A stretch of 64,000 nucleotides of DNA, taken from Streptomyces griseomycini. Its GTDB lineage: Bacteria; Actinomycetota; Actinomycetes; Streptomycetales; Streptomycetaceae. The stretch spans positions 441,952 through 505,951 of the forward strand of contig NZ_JACHJI010000003.1 in the NCBI RefSeq assembly GCF_014203535.1, written 5' to 3'. The translations under genes were made by a program, and so were the position numbers. The first letter of the stretch is position 1. Every line of letters begins with the position of its first letter. Shown in pieces: positions 57,465-64,000 of the stretch. The notes below the pieces were generated by a model. The model searched no databases. It saw nothing but the letters and a program-made list of their open reading frames with translations, and was not told where the DNA came from.

Positions 57465-58537
57465 TGTCCGGGACCGAGCGACCCGGGCGCTCCGGGCGGC
57501 CGACGCTCGCGGTCGTGGGAGCGACCGGGGCCGTCGGCACGGTCATGCTCCAGATCCTGTCCCAGCGGGCGGACGTCTGGGGCGAGATCCGACTGGTCGC
57601 CTCCCCGCGCTCGGCCGGCCGCAAGCTGGCCGTGCGCGGTGAGGAGGTCGAGGTCGTGGCGCTCACCGAGGAGGCCCTCGACGGGGTCGACGTCGCGATG
57701 TTCGACGTCCCCGACGAGGTCGCCGAGCAGTGGGCGCCCGTCGCCGCCGCGCGGGGCGCGGTGGTGGTCGACAACTCCGGCGCGTTCCGCATGGACCCGG
57801 AGGTGCCGCTCGTCGTCCCCGAGGTCAACCCGCACGCCGTGCGGATGCGGTCGCGCGGGATCGTCGCCAACCCGAACTGCACCACCCTGTCGATGATCGT
57901 CACGCTGGGCGCGCTGCACGCCGAGTTCGGCCTGCGCGAGCTGGTCGTCTCCTCGTACCAGGCGGTCAGCGGCGCCGGTCACGCGGGCGTGCGGACGCTG
58001 CGCGAGCAGCTGGCCCTGGTCGCCGGCACGGAGCTGGGGACCAGCCCCGGCGACGTACGGCGGGCCGTGGGGGACAACACCGGGCCGTTCCCGGAGCCGG
58101 TCGCGCTGAACGTCGTGCCGTGGGCCGGTTCGCTGCGGGAGGACGGCTGGTCGTCGGAGGAGATGAAGGTCCGGGACGAGACCCGGAAGATCCTCGGCCT
58201 GCCCGCACTGCCCGTGGCGGTCACCTGCGTGCGCGTCCCGGTGGTCACCGCGCACTCGCTCACCGTGCACGCCCGCTTCGAGGGCGAGGTCACCGTCGAC
58301 GAGGCCCGCGAGATCCTCGCCACGGCACCCGGCGTCGTCCTGTTCGACGATCCGGCCGCCGGGGAGTTCCCCACCCCCGCCGATGTCGTCGGCACCGACC
58401 CGACCTGGGTCGGGCGGGTTCGGCGGGCCCTGGACGACCCCACGGCGCTGGAGCTCTTCGTGTGCGGGGACAACCTGCGCAAGGGAGCCGCGCTCAACAG
58501 CGCGCAGATCGCCGAGCTGGTGGCGGCCGGCTCGTGA
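57464..58537 (+). CDS. asd: Aspartate-semialdehyde dehydrogenase
   Basis: The 357-residue NADPH enzyme reduces aspartyl phosphate, the lysC product. It has the N-terminal Rossmann motif [38 protein letters not shown] with the catalytic Cys, [20 protein letters not shown], and [19 protein letters not shown] with the C-terminal His. ATG 57464 shares one base with the lysC stop (TGATG). A hairpin at 58646-58680 ends the operon. Confidence 0.96.
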   Translation: MSGTERPGRSGRPTLAVVGATGAVGTVMLQILSQRADVWGEIRLVASPRSAGRKLAVRGEEVEVVALTEEALDGVDVAMFDVPDEVAEQWAPVAAARGAVVVDNSGAFRMDPEVPLVVPEVNPHAVRMRSRGIVANPNCTTLSMIVTLGALHAEFGLRELVVSSYQAVSGAGHAGVRTLREQLALVAGTELGTSPGDVRRAVGDNTGPFPEPVALNVVPWAGSLREDGWSSEEMKVRDETRKILGLPALPVAVTCVRVPVVTAHSLTVHARFEGEVTVDEAREILATAPGVVLFDDPAAGEFPTPADVVGTDPTWVGRVRRALDDPTALELFVCGDNLRKGAALNSAQIAELVAAGS

Positions 58538-58645
58538 GAAATCCTGGATCACGCATGATTCGTTTGTAGGATCTCTGGAAGTCCGGTGGGCCGGGTTCTT
58601 GGTCCGGACCACTTGAATCGGCCTGCCCGGCAGTCAAGGATTCAT

Positions 58646-58680
58646 CTCCCCGCCCCCGCAACCGAGCGGAAGGCGGGGAG
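58646..58680 (+). terminator. Terminator after asd
   Basis: CTCCCCGCC (58646-58654) pairs with GGCGGGGAG (58672-58680) across a 17-nt loop, followed by CGTCTTTG. Confidence 0.7.
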
Positions 58681-58726
58681 CGTCTTTGCGGTCACCCCCT
58701 TCGGGGCGTGGGGGCGCGTTCTTCCA

Positions 58727-58762
58727 GGCGTGGGGACGCCTGGTACCGGGCGTGGGGACGCC
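58727..58762 (+). repeat. Tandem identical hairpins upstream of the sigma factor gene
   Basis: GGCGTGGGGACGCC occurs at 58727-58740 and 58749-58762, 22 bases apart. Each copy folds on itself (GGCGT with ACGCC), and the flanks extend the first stem by three pairs. Confidence 0.75.
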
Positions 58763-58924
58763 CGTTCACATGGAACACAGGGGAAGAGCGGGACGCATGA
58801 GGGCATTGGATGTGCGGTCGGTGGTGCTGCCTGACACGGGCGGCCGACCGGTGGCGGCACCGGTCGGCGCAAAAGCGACGCCCGACGCGTACAACCCTTA
58901 CGGGAGGAAGCGCGTCCAACTGGC

Positions 58925-59596
58925 GTGGCTGAGGTACTCGACATCACAGCGCCGCGTGGCAGGGCCCTACGGCCTCCCCGCCAGGCCCTCCGACCCCGCA
59001 TGCCCGGCGCGTCCGGCGGCATGCCGGTGATCGCGCCCATGCCCGCAGCGCGCCCCGCCCGCATACCCGGTCAGCGTGACGGCGCCGACGACGTCGTGGC
59101 GGCCGGCACCACCGTCGACCACCTCACCGAGACCTACCGCGCGCACTACCGTTCGCTGCTGGGCCTCGCGGCGCTCCTGCTCGACGACACCGCCTCCTGC
59201 GAGGACGTCGTGCAGGAGGCCTTCATCCGTGTGCACTCCGCACGCAAACGCGTCCGTGACCCCGAGAAGACCCTGGCGTACCTGCGGCAGACGGTCGTCA
59301 ACCTCTCCCGCTCCGCGCTGCGCCGCCGCATCCTCGGCCTGAAGCTGCTGTCCAAGCCCATGCCCGACATGGCGAGCGCGGAGGAGGGTGCCTACGACCA
59401 GCTGGAGCGCGACTCCCTCATCAAGGCGATGAAGGGGCTGCAGCGCCGCCAGCGCGAGGTGCTGGTGCTGCGGTACTTCGCGGACATGACCGAGGCGCAG
59501 GTCGCCGAGACGCTCGGCATCTCGCTGGGCTCGGTGAAGGCGTACGGCTCGCGCGGCATCGCGGCGCTGCGGCTGGCCATGGAGGCGTCGGCATGA
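58925..59596 (+). CDS. SigE-family RNA polymerase sigma factor
   Basis: The 223-residue sigma-70 family protein has a 55-residue Pro/Arg-rich extension, then region 2 (LTETYRAHYRSLLGLAALLL, EDVVQEAFIRVHSARKRV, TLAYLRQTVVNLSRSALRRR) and region 4 (MKGLQRRQREVLVLRYFADM, then ETLGISLGSVKAYGSRGIAA). It matches the SigE/SigM subgroup of ECF-type factors in Streptomyces. The start is uncertain: GTG 58925 gives the longest protein, and ATG 59000, 25 codons later, is possible. The stop overlaps the membrane partner gene by 4 bases (ATGA). Confidence 0.88.
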   Translation: MAEVLDITAPRGRALRPPRQALRPRMPGASGGMPVIAPMPAARPARIPGQRDGADDVVAAGTTVDHLTETYRAHYRSLLGLAALLLDDTASCEDVVQEAFIRVHSARKRVRDPEKTLAYLRQTVVNLSRSALRRRILGLKLLSKPMPDMASAEEGAYDQLERDSLIKAMKGLQRRQREVLVLRYFADMTEAQVAETLGISLGSVKAYGSRGIAALRLAMEASA

Positions 59597-60933
59597 GCGA
59601 CGGCAAGGACGCGCGGCGCGAGGAGCGCGAACCGGAGGGCACGCGCCCGTCGGCCGACGCCCGCGAGCCGGAGAGCCCGCCCGCGCCCGAACCCGAAGGC
59701 GTACGGGAACCCGGGGGCGCGGACGGGCCCGGGGGCGCGGACGGGCACGAGGAGGCGCCCGAGTCCGACGACCCGCACGGGCCCGGACCCGTGCCGCCGG
59801 AGGCGCCGACGTGGCTGCGCGGGCTCGGGGAGCCGCACGGACGAGAACCGAAGCAGCCGAAGCAATCGCACGCTGGGAACGGAACTGTGAATCACGGCCC
59901 CGACGACCAGGGCCCCGAGGGGCTCGACTCGGACGAGCTGGCACTGCGCACGATGCTGCACCAGGCGGTGCGGGAGGTGGAGCCGAGCGACGGCACGCTG
60001 GACTACCTGCGCCGGGCGGTCCCCGCCCGGCGGGCCCGCAAGCGGCAGGCCCTCGTCGGCGTGGCGGCCGCCGCGCTCTTCCTCGGCACCGCCGTCCCCG
60101 CCGCCGTCCACGTCTCGGGCTCGGCCGGCTCCGACGCCAACCCGTCCGCCATCGGCCACGCCTCGGAGGCGCAGGGCGGCACCGGCGACGGCAAGGGCCC
60201 GGGCGGCGGCGAGACCACCGCGGGCGGCACCTCGGACCGGGTCGCGGGGACCGGCGGGAGCGGCAAGAAGGACGAGGACGAGGGCGGCGCGACCACCGGC
60301 GCCGGCGAGGGCGCGACCGAGGGGGCCGACCCCTCGGCCGGCACCGAGGCCGGCGTGTCCGCCTGCACCGCCGCCCAGCTCGGCTCAGCGGTCCCGAGCA
60401 GCGCCGCCCCCGACTCCACGGGCGCGGTCTACGGCTCCTTCCGGATCACCAACGTCTCCGCCGAGAGCTGTACCGTCGACGGTCCCGGCAGCGTGAGCGC
60501 GACGCCGGCGGGCGCGGCCGACACCGCCAAGGTGACCTCGGCCCGGCACGTGGCGGGCGACGCGGCGGCCGGTCTGCCCGACCCCTCCACGGAGGCGACG
60601 AGCCTGGTGCTCAAGCCGGGGGAGGCGTACGAGGTGAAGTTCGCCTGGGTCCCCTCCGAGCCCTGCCCCACCACGGGCGGCGGTACGGGCGGCGGCGGCA
60701 CCGGCGGTCCCTCGCCCGACCCGTCGCCCACCGAGAGCCCGACCACGACGAGCGGCGCGTCCACCGGTACCGAGACCGGGATGTCCACGCAGCTGCTCAC
60801 GGAGGACGGCCCGGCCGACGGCAGCGTGACGGTGACGTACACGACGGCCACGGGCTCGGGCACGGGCGCCGTGACGGTGAGCAACGCCTGCGCGGGCACG
60901 GTCTACTGGACGGGCCTGCTGTCGGCGATGTGA
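59593..60933 (+). CDS. Single-pass membrane protein, probable partner of the sigma factor
   Basis: The first 100 residues of this 446-residue protein are acidic and Pro-rich. Next comes LALRTMLHQAVREVEPSDGT with DYLRRAVPARRARKRQ, a short helical region similar to the cytosolic part of anti-sigma factors. A membrane helix lies near residues 155-175 (ALVGVAAAALFLGTAVPAAV). The remainder is exported and Ser/Gly/Thr-rich, with three or four Cys residues (VSACTAAQLGSAV, AESCTVDGPG, SEPCPTTGG, SNACAGTVYW). The overlap with the sigma gene suggests an anti-sigma role, but I see no zinc-binding HxxxCxxC motif. Function is inferred from position. Confidence 0.75.
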   Translation: MSDGKDARREEREPEGTRPSADAREPESPPAPEPEGVREPGGADGPGGADGHEEAPESDDPHGPGPVPPEAPTWLRGLGEPHGREPKQPKQSHAGNGTVNHGPDDQGPEGLDSDELALRTMLHQAVREVEPSDGTLDYLRRAVPARRARKRQALVGVAAAALFLGTAVPAAVHVSGSAGSDANPSAIGHASEAQGGTGDGKGPGGGETTAGGTSDRVAGTGGSGKKDEDEGGATTGAGEGATEGADPSAGTEAGVSACTAAQLGSAVPSSAAPDSTGAVYGSFRITNVSAESCTVDGPGSVSATPAGAADTAKVTSARHVAGDAAAGLPDPSTEATSLVLKPGEAYEVKFAWVPSEPCPTTGGGTGGGGTGGPSPDPSPTESPTTTSGASTGTETGMSTQLLTEDGPADGSVTVTYTTATGSGTGAVTVSNACAGTVYWTGLLSAM

Positions 60934-60991
60934 CACCGGGGGGTGCCGCGGCCCCCGTCGCCTCCGGCCCCGTCCCCGGGCCGGCCCGGCG

Positions 60992-61825
60992 TCACACCCT
61001 GGACGGACTCGACGGTTCCGACGCCGACGCCGGCTCCTGCCCCTGTCCCTGCTCCTCGTCCGGGACCAGGCCGAGTTCCGCGTCGCGGGCGAACTCCAGC
61101 TCGCGGCGCAGGAGGCGGAACCACATGAAGATCACGAAGCCCACGAAGGCGAACCACTCGGCGGTGTAGCCGAGGTTCTGGAACGCCTTCAGGTCGAGGC
61201 CCGTCCCGCCCGGCGCGGACGCGGGCACCGCCTTCATCCCGGAGTCCCCCCGGTTGAGCGTGACCCAGGCGTCGTACACCTCGTACGGCACCAGGTTCAC
61301 CAGCGAGGCCGCGCTGATCGCCGCGGTCTGGCCGTCCGGCAGCCCGCCGCGGGCGCTGACGCCGTTGCTGCCCGGCGTCTCGGACGCCTGGAGCGCGCCG
61401 GTGACGGTGACCTCGCCGGCGGGCACCGGGGGCGCCTTCGCCGGGTCGGGGTCGCCGGGGAGCCAGCCCCGGACGACGGGCAGCGCCCTGCCGCTGTCGG
61501 TGCGCAGCAGCGTCAGGACGTAGTGGCCGTGCTCGCCGTCCAGCGTCCGGTCGGGCACGAGCAGCTGCTCGTCGTACCGGCCGGTCGCGGTGGTCTGCTT
61601 GCCGGAGGTCGCCTTGGTCACCGGCAGCAGCCGGTCCAGCGGCCTGGGCGCCTCCCGCTTGTCCGAGGCGACCCGCGCCTCGGCGTCGCGGTGGTTGTCC
61701 ACCCGGTCCTCGAACCGGCCGAGCTGCCACGACCCCATGAAGATGCAGAAGGGGATGGCGAGCAGCACGAAGACGTTGATCCCCCACCAGCGGGGCGTCA
61801 GCAGGAACCGGTACACGCTCCCCAC
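60992..61825 (-). CDS. SURF1 family protein
   Basis: The 277-residue protein begins MGSVYRFLLTPRWWGINVFV with an N-terminal membrane helix, contains SWQLGRFEDRVDNHRDAEAR and RTDSGRALPVVRGWLPGDPD, and has a C-terminal helix in WFAFVGFVIFMWFRLLRREL. This two-helix layout with an external domain is SURF1, an assembly factor for cytochrome c oxidase. It is convergent with the preceding gene and ends 58 bases from it. It is divergent from the peptidase gene at 61963 with 137 bases between. Confidence 0.92.
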   Translation of the reverse strand: MGSVYRFLLTPRWWGINVFVLLAIPFCIFMGSWQLGRFEDRVDNHRDAEARVASDKREAPRPLDRLLPVTKATSGKQTTATGRYDEQLLVPDRTLDGEHGHYVLTLLRTDSGRALPVVRGWLPGDPDPAKAPPVPAGEVTVTGALQASETPGSNGVSARGGLPDGQTAAISAASLVNLVPYEVYDAWVTLNRGDSGMKAVPASAPGGTGLDLKAFQNLGYTAEWFAFVGFVIFMWFRLLRRELEFARDAELGLVPDEEQGQGQEPASASEPSSPSRV

Positions 61826-61962
61826 GGTACGGTGCTCCCGGCCGTCACCGGCCCGCGGGGTCGGCGCGCCGCTGGAAGATCCGGTGGAAGATCCGGGGGA
61901 GGTTGTCCACAGGCTGGGGGCCTCGGCGGCGCGATGTCCGTCGGGACGGGCAGTATGGGGCC

Positions 61963-63810
61963 ATGACTGAGAGCAACGGGTCCGACGCGCCGGACCGGCC
62001 GGACCAGACCGAGCGAGTGGTGGAGCAGGGCGGGGACATGCCCGACTGGGAGAAGCGCTTCCGGGCGCCCCGGGTGTCCCTGCCCGACTGGGCGGAGGAC
62101 GCTCCCGACCGCTCCCTGTTCGTGTCGAACGCGACGGGGACGTACGAGCTGTACGCCTGGGACCGGTCGACGGGCGAGCAGCGCCAGGTGACGGACCGGC
62201 CCAACGGCACGACGGACGGCGTGCTCTCGCCGGACGGCGAGTGGATCTGGTGGTTCGACGACAAGGACGGCGACGAGTTCGGCGTCTGGCGCCGCCAGCG
62301 CTTCTCCGGCGGCGAGGACGACCTCGCGGCGCCGGGTCTGGACCCCTCGTACCCGGCGGGTCTCGCGCTGGGCCGGGACGGCCGCACGGCGGTCGTGGGC
62401 CGCTCCACGGACGAGGACGGCACGACCGTCCACCTGGTCCGCACCGGCGAGCCGCCCGTGGAGATCTACCGCCACCGCGAGTCGGCGGGCGTCGGCGACC
62501 TCTCCCACGACGGTGCGCTGATCGCCGTGGAGCACACCGAGCACGGGGACGCGATGCACTCCGCGCTGCGGGTGCTGCGCCCCGACGGCACGACGGTCGC
62601 CGAGCTCGACGACACCAAGGGCGGCACCGAGGAGCTGGGCCTGGAGGTGCTGGGCTTCGCCCCGGTCGCGGGCGACACCCGGCTGCTCGTCGGTCACCAG
62701 CGGCGCGGCCGCTGGGAGCCGATGGTGTGGGACGTGGCGACCGGGGAGGAGACGGACCTCGACCTGGAGCTGCCCGGCGACGTGAGCGCCGAGTGGTACC
62801 CGGACGGCACCGGCCTGCTCATCGCGCACGGCTTCGAGGCCCGCGGCGAACTGTTCCGCTACGACCTGGCCGAGCGCCGGCTGGTGAAGATCCCCACCCC
62901 GCGCGGCGCGGTCTCGGGCGCGACGGCCCGCCCCGACGGCAGCGTGGAGTACCTGTGGTCGTCGGCGGCCGAACCGCCCGTGGTCCGTTCCACGGCGGGC
63001 GGCGTCGTCCTCGACCCGCCCGGGATGAAGTCGCCCGGCTCGGTCCCGGTGGAGGACGTGTGGGTGGAGGGTCCCGGCGGCCGCATCCACGCCCTCGTGC
63101 AGAAGCCGGCGGGCGCGGCCGGTCCGCTCCCGACGGTCTTCGACATCCACGGCGGTCCCACCTGGCACGACAGCGACTCCTTCGCGGCGGGCCCGGCGGC
63201 CTGGGTCGACCACGGCTACGCGGTGGTCCGCGTCAACTACCGCGGCTCCACGGGCTACGGCCGTGCCTGGACCGACGCCCTGAAGCACCGGGTGGGCCTG
63301 ATCGAGCTGGAGGACATCGCGGCGGTGCGGGAGTGGGCGATCGAGTCCGGTCTCGCCGACCCCGACCGGCTGATCCTCACCGGCGGCTCCTGGGGCGGTT
63401 ACCTCACCCTCCTCGGCCTCGGCACCCAGCCCGACGCGTGGGCGCTGGGCATCGCGGCGGTCCCGGTCGCCGACTACGTCACGGCGTACCACGACGAGAT
63501 GGAGGCGCTGAAGGCCATGGACCGCACCCTGCTGGGCGGCACCCCGGAGGAGGTGCCCGAGCGCTTCGCGGCGTCCTCCCCGATCACCTACGTCGACCAG
63601 GTCAAGGCCCCGGTGTACATCTCGGCCGGCGTCAACGACCCGCGCTGTCCCATCCGCCAGATCGAGAACTACGTCCGGCGCCTCCAGGACCGCGGCGCGG
63701 TCCACGAGGTCTACCGCTACGACGCCGGACACGGCTCCCTGGTGGTGGACGAGCGCATCAAGCAGGTACGCCTGGAACTGGACTTCGCCCAGCGGCACCT
63801 CGGCCGGTAA
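61963..63810 (+). CDS. S9 prolyl-oligopeptidase family serine peptidase
   Basis: The 615-residue cytosolic protein has a beta-propeller in the first 380 residues (repeats of the type TTDGVLSPDGEWIWWFDDKD and WYPDGTGLLIAHGFEARGEL). The alpha/beta-hydrolase domain has FDIHGGPTWHDSDSFAAGPA, VNYRGSTGYGRAWTDALKHR, the nucleophile elbow LTGGSWGGYLTLLGLGTQP, and the acid and base in SAGVNDPRCPIRQ and DAGHGSLVVDERIK. These are dipeptidyl/acylaminoacyl-peptidase-like residues. It probably removes N-terminal residues or cleaves short peptides. ATG 61963 starts the conserved sequence; an upstream in-frame start at 61903 lies in the divergent promoter. Confidence 0.93.
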   Translation: MTESNGSDAPDRPDQTERVVEQGGDMPDWEKRFRAPRVSLPDWAEDAPDRSLFVSNATGTYELYAWDRSTGEQRQVTDRPNGTTDGVLSPDGEWIWWFDDKDGDEFGVWRRQRFSGGEDDLAAPGLDPSYPAGLALGRDGRTAVVGRSTDEDGTTVHLVRTGEPPVEIYRHRESAGVGDLSHDGALIAVEHTEHGDAMHSALRVLRPDGTTVAELDDTKGGTEELGLEVLGFAPVAGDTRLLVGHQRRGRWEPMVWDVATGEETDLDLELPGDVSAEWYPDGTGLLIAHGFEARGELFRYDLAERRLVKIPTPRGAVSGATARPDGSVEYLWSSAAEPPVVRSTAGGVVLDPPGMKSPGSVPVEDVWVEGPGGRIHALVQKPAGAAGPLPTVFDIHGGPTWHDSDSFAAGPAAWVDHGYAVVRVNYRGSTGYGRAWTDALKHRVGLIELEDIAAVREWAIESGLADPDRLILTGGSWGGYLTLLGLGTQPDAWALGIAAVPVADYVTAYHDEMEALKAMDRTLLGGTPEEVPERFAASSPITYVDQVKAPVYISAGVNDPRCPIRQIENYVRRLQDRGAVHEVYRYDAGHGSLVVDERIKQVRLELDFAQRHLGR

Positions 63811-63907
63811 CGGCGCCCGCGTCCCGGCGGGGAGAGGGCCGGGCTTCGGAGGTCCACGGGGCGAGCCGCGCGGGGGTCCGGGGCGGAGCGCCCGGTGGGG
63901 TCGAGGG

Positions 63908-63922
63908 GGGGGCGGAGCCCCC
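63908..63922. repeat. GC-rich short hairpin element after the peptidase gene
   Basis: GGGGGC (63908-63913) and GCCCCC (63917-63922) flank GGA. A partial copy (GGGGCGGAGCGCCC) lies about 25 bases upstream. This GGGCGGAGCCC motif is widespread in Streptomyces intergenic regions. The last 190 bases show no gene. Confidence 0.6.
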
Positions 63923-64000
63923 GGGGGAAAGGGAACGGGCAAGGGCGGCGGGGGCGATCCACACCACCCCGGCCCGTCCGGCTCGCCTCGGTCCGCTCGG

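Noticed and set aside
63840..64000. Attachment site or mobile element end in the GC-rich tail
   Set aside because: The repeats are the common GGGCGGAGCCC intergenic motif of Streptomyces and have no duplicated flanks.

Overview
The window is chromosomal DNA from a Streptomyces-like actinobacterium. GC content is very high, codon third positions are almost all G or C, GTG and TTG starts are common, and gene families typical of the genus recur: DUF2617, DUF3151, DUF5063, XRE/DUF5753 with DUF397, HspR-type control of clpB, and a PknB-type kinase. Most of the window is conserved core. I see no tRNA, rRNA, CRISPR array, prophage or intact insertion sequence.

Layout. 1-5.3 kb: the end of a repeat-containing gene and a Rieske-like protein without iron ligands, then clpB behind a perfect HAIR operator, a YbjN-type protein, and a decayed patch (frameshifted regulator, shortened PIN-like toxin). 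5.3-13.9 kb: aminotransferase, small Gly/Cys-rich membrane protein, DUF2617, membrane spermidine-synthase-like protein, CoxG-like protein, aldose epimerase, pyrE, class II aldolase, DUF3151. 14.0-23.2 kb: a five-gene natural-product operon. 23.4-26.5 kb: kynurenine pathway (tryptophan dioxygenase, kynureninase, probable formamidase). 26.7-33.4 kb: DUF1023 hydrolase, acyltransferase-3 protein and two paralogous NarL-type two-component systems. 33.4-39 kb: P450, ABC exporter with divergent GbsR/MarR regulator, diacylglycerol-kinase-like protein. 39.2-46.6 kb: purA, DMT exporter with TetR, unknown gene, GntR regulator, class III aminotransferase, DJ-1/PfpI plus MarR pair. 46.7-53 kb: Ser/Thr kinase, membrane-anchored PstS-like protein, SLATT-like protein, ybaB, recR, DUF5063. 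53-56 kb: XRE/DUF397 pair and an intact winged-helix/zinc-ribbon protein. 56.2-64 kb: lysC-asd, SigE-family sigma factor with a membrane partner, SURF1 and an S9 peptidase.

The most interesting region is 14017-23162. It encodes (i) a membrane protein of the epsilon-poly-lysine-synthetase (Pls/PosA) type that keeps its carrier and membrane/hexapeptide domains but has no adenylation domain; (ii) a separate half-condensation-adenylation-carrier-thioesterase NRPS; (iii) a SyrP-like Fe(II)/2-oxoglutarate hydroxylase; and (iv, v) SbnB and SbnA homologues that would make L-2,3-diaminopropionate. The genes are tightly spaced, end in a 16-bp perfect-stem terminator and lie between core genes (DUF3151 and the kynurenine genes). 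The simplest reading is an inserted operon that activates diaminopropionate, perhaps hydroxylates it on a carrier, and passes it to the Pls-like protein to build a diaminopropionate peptide or polymer. Function and product are inferred from gene content only.

Other points: two two-component operons share an identical 14-nt upstream element; the SLATT-like gene has helically phased repeats upstream; lysC has an in-frame internal start with a good ribosome binding site, as known for overlapping aspartokinase subunits; and two sites carry what look like remnants of Uma2-family genes.
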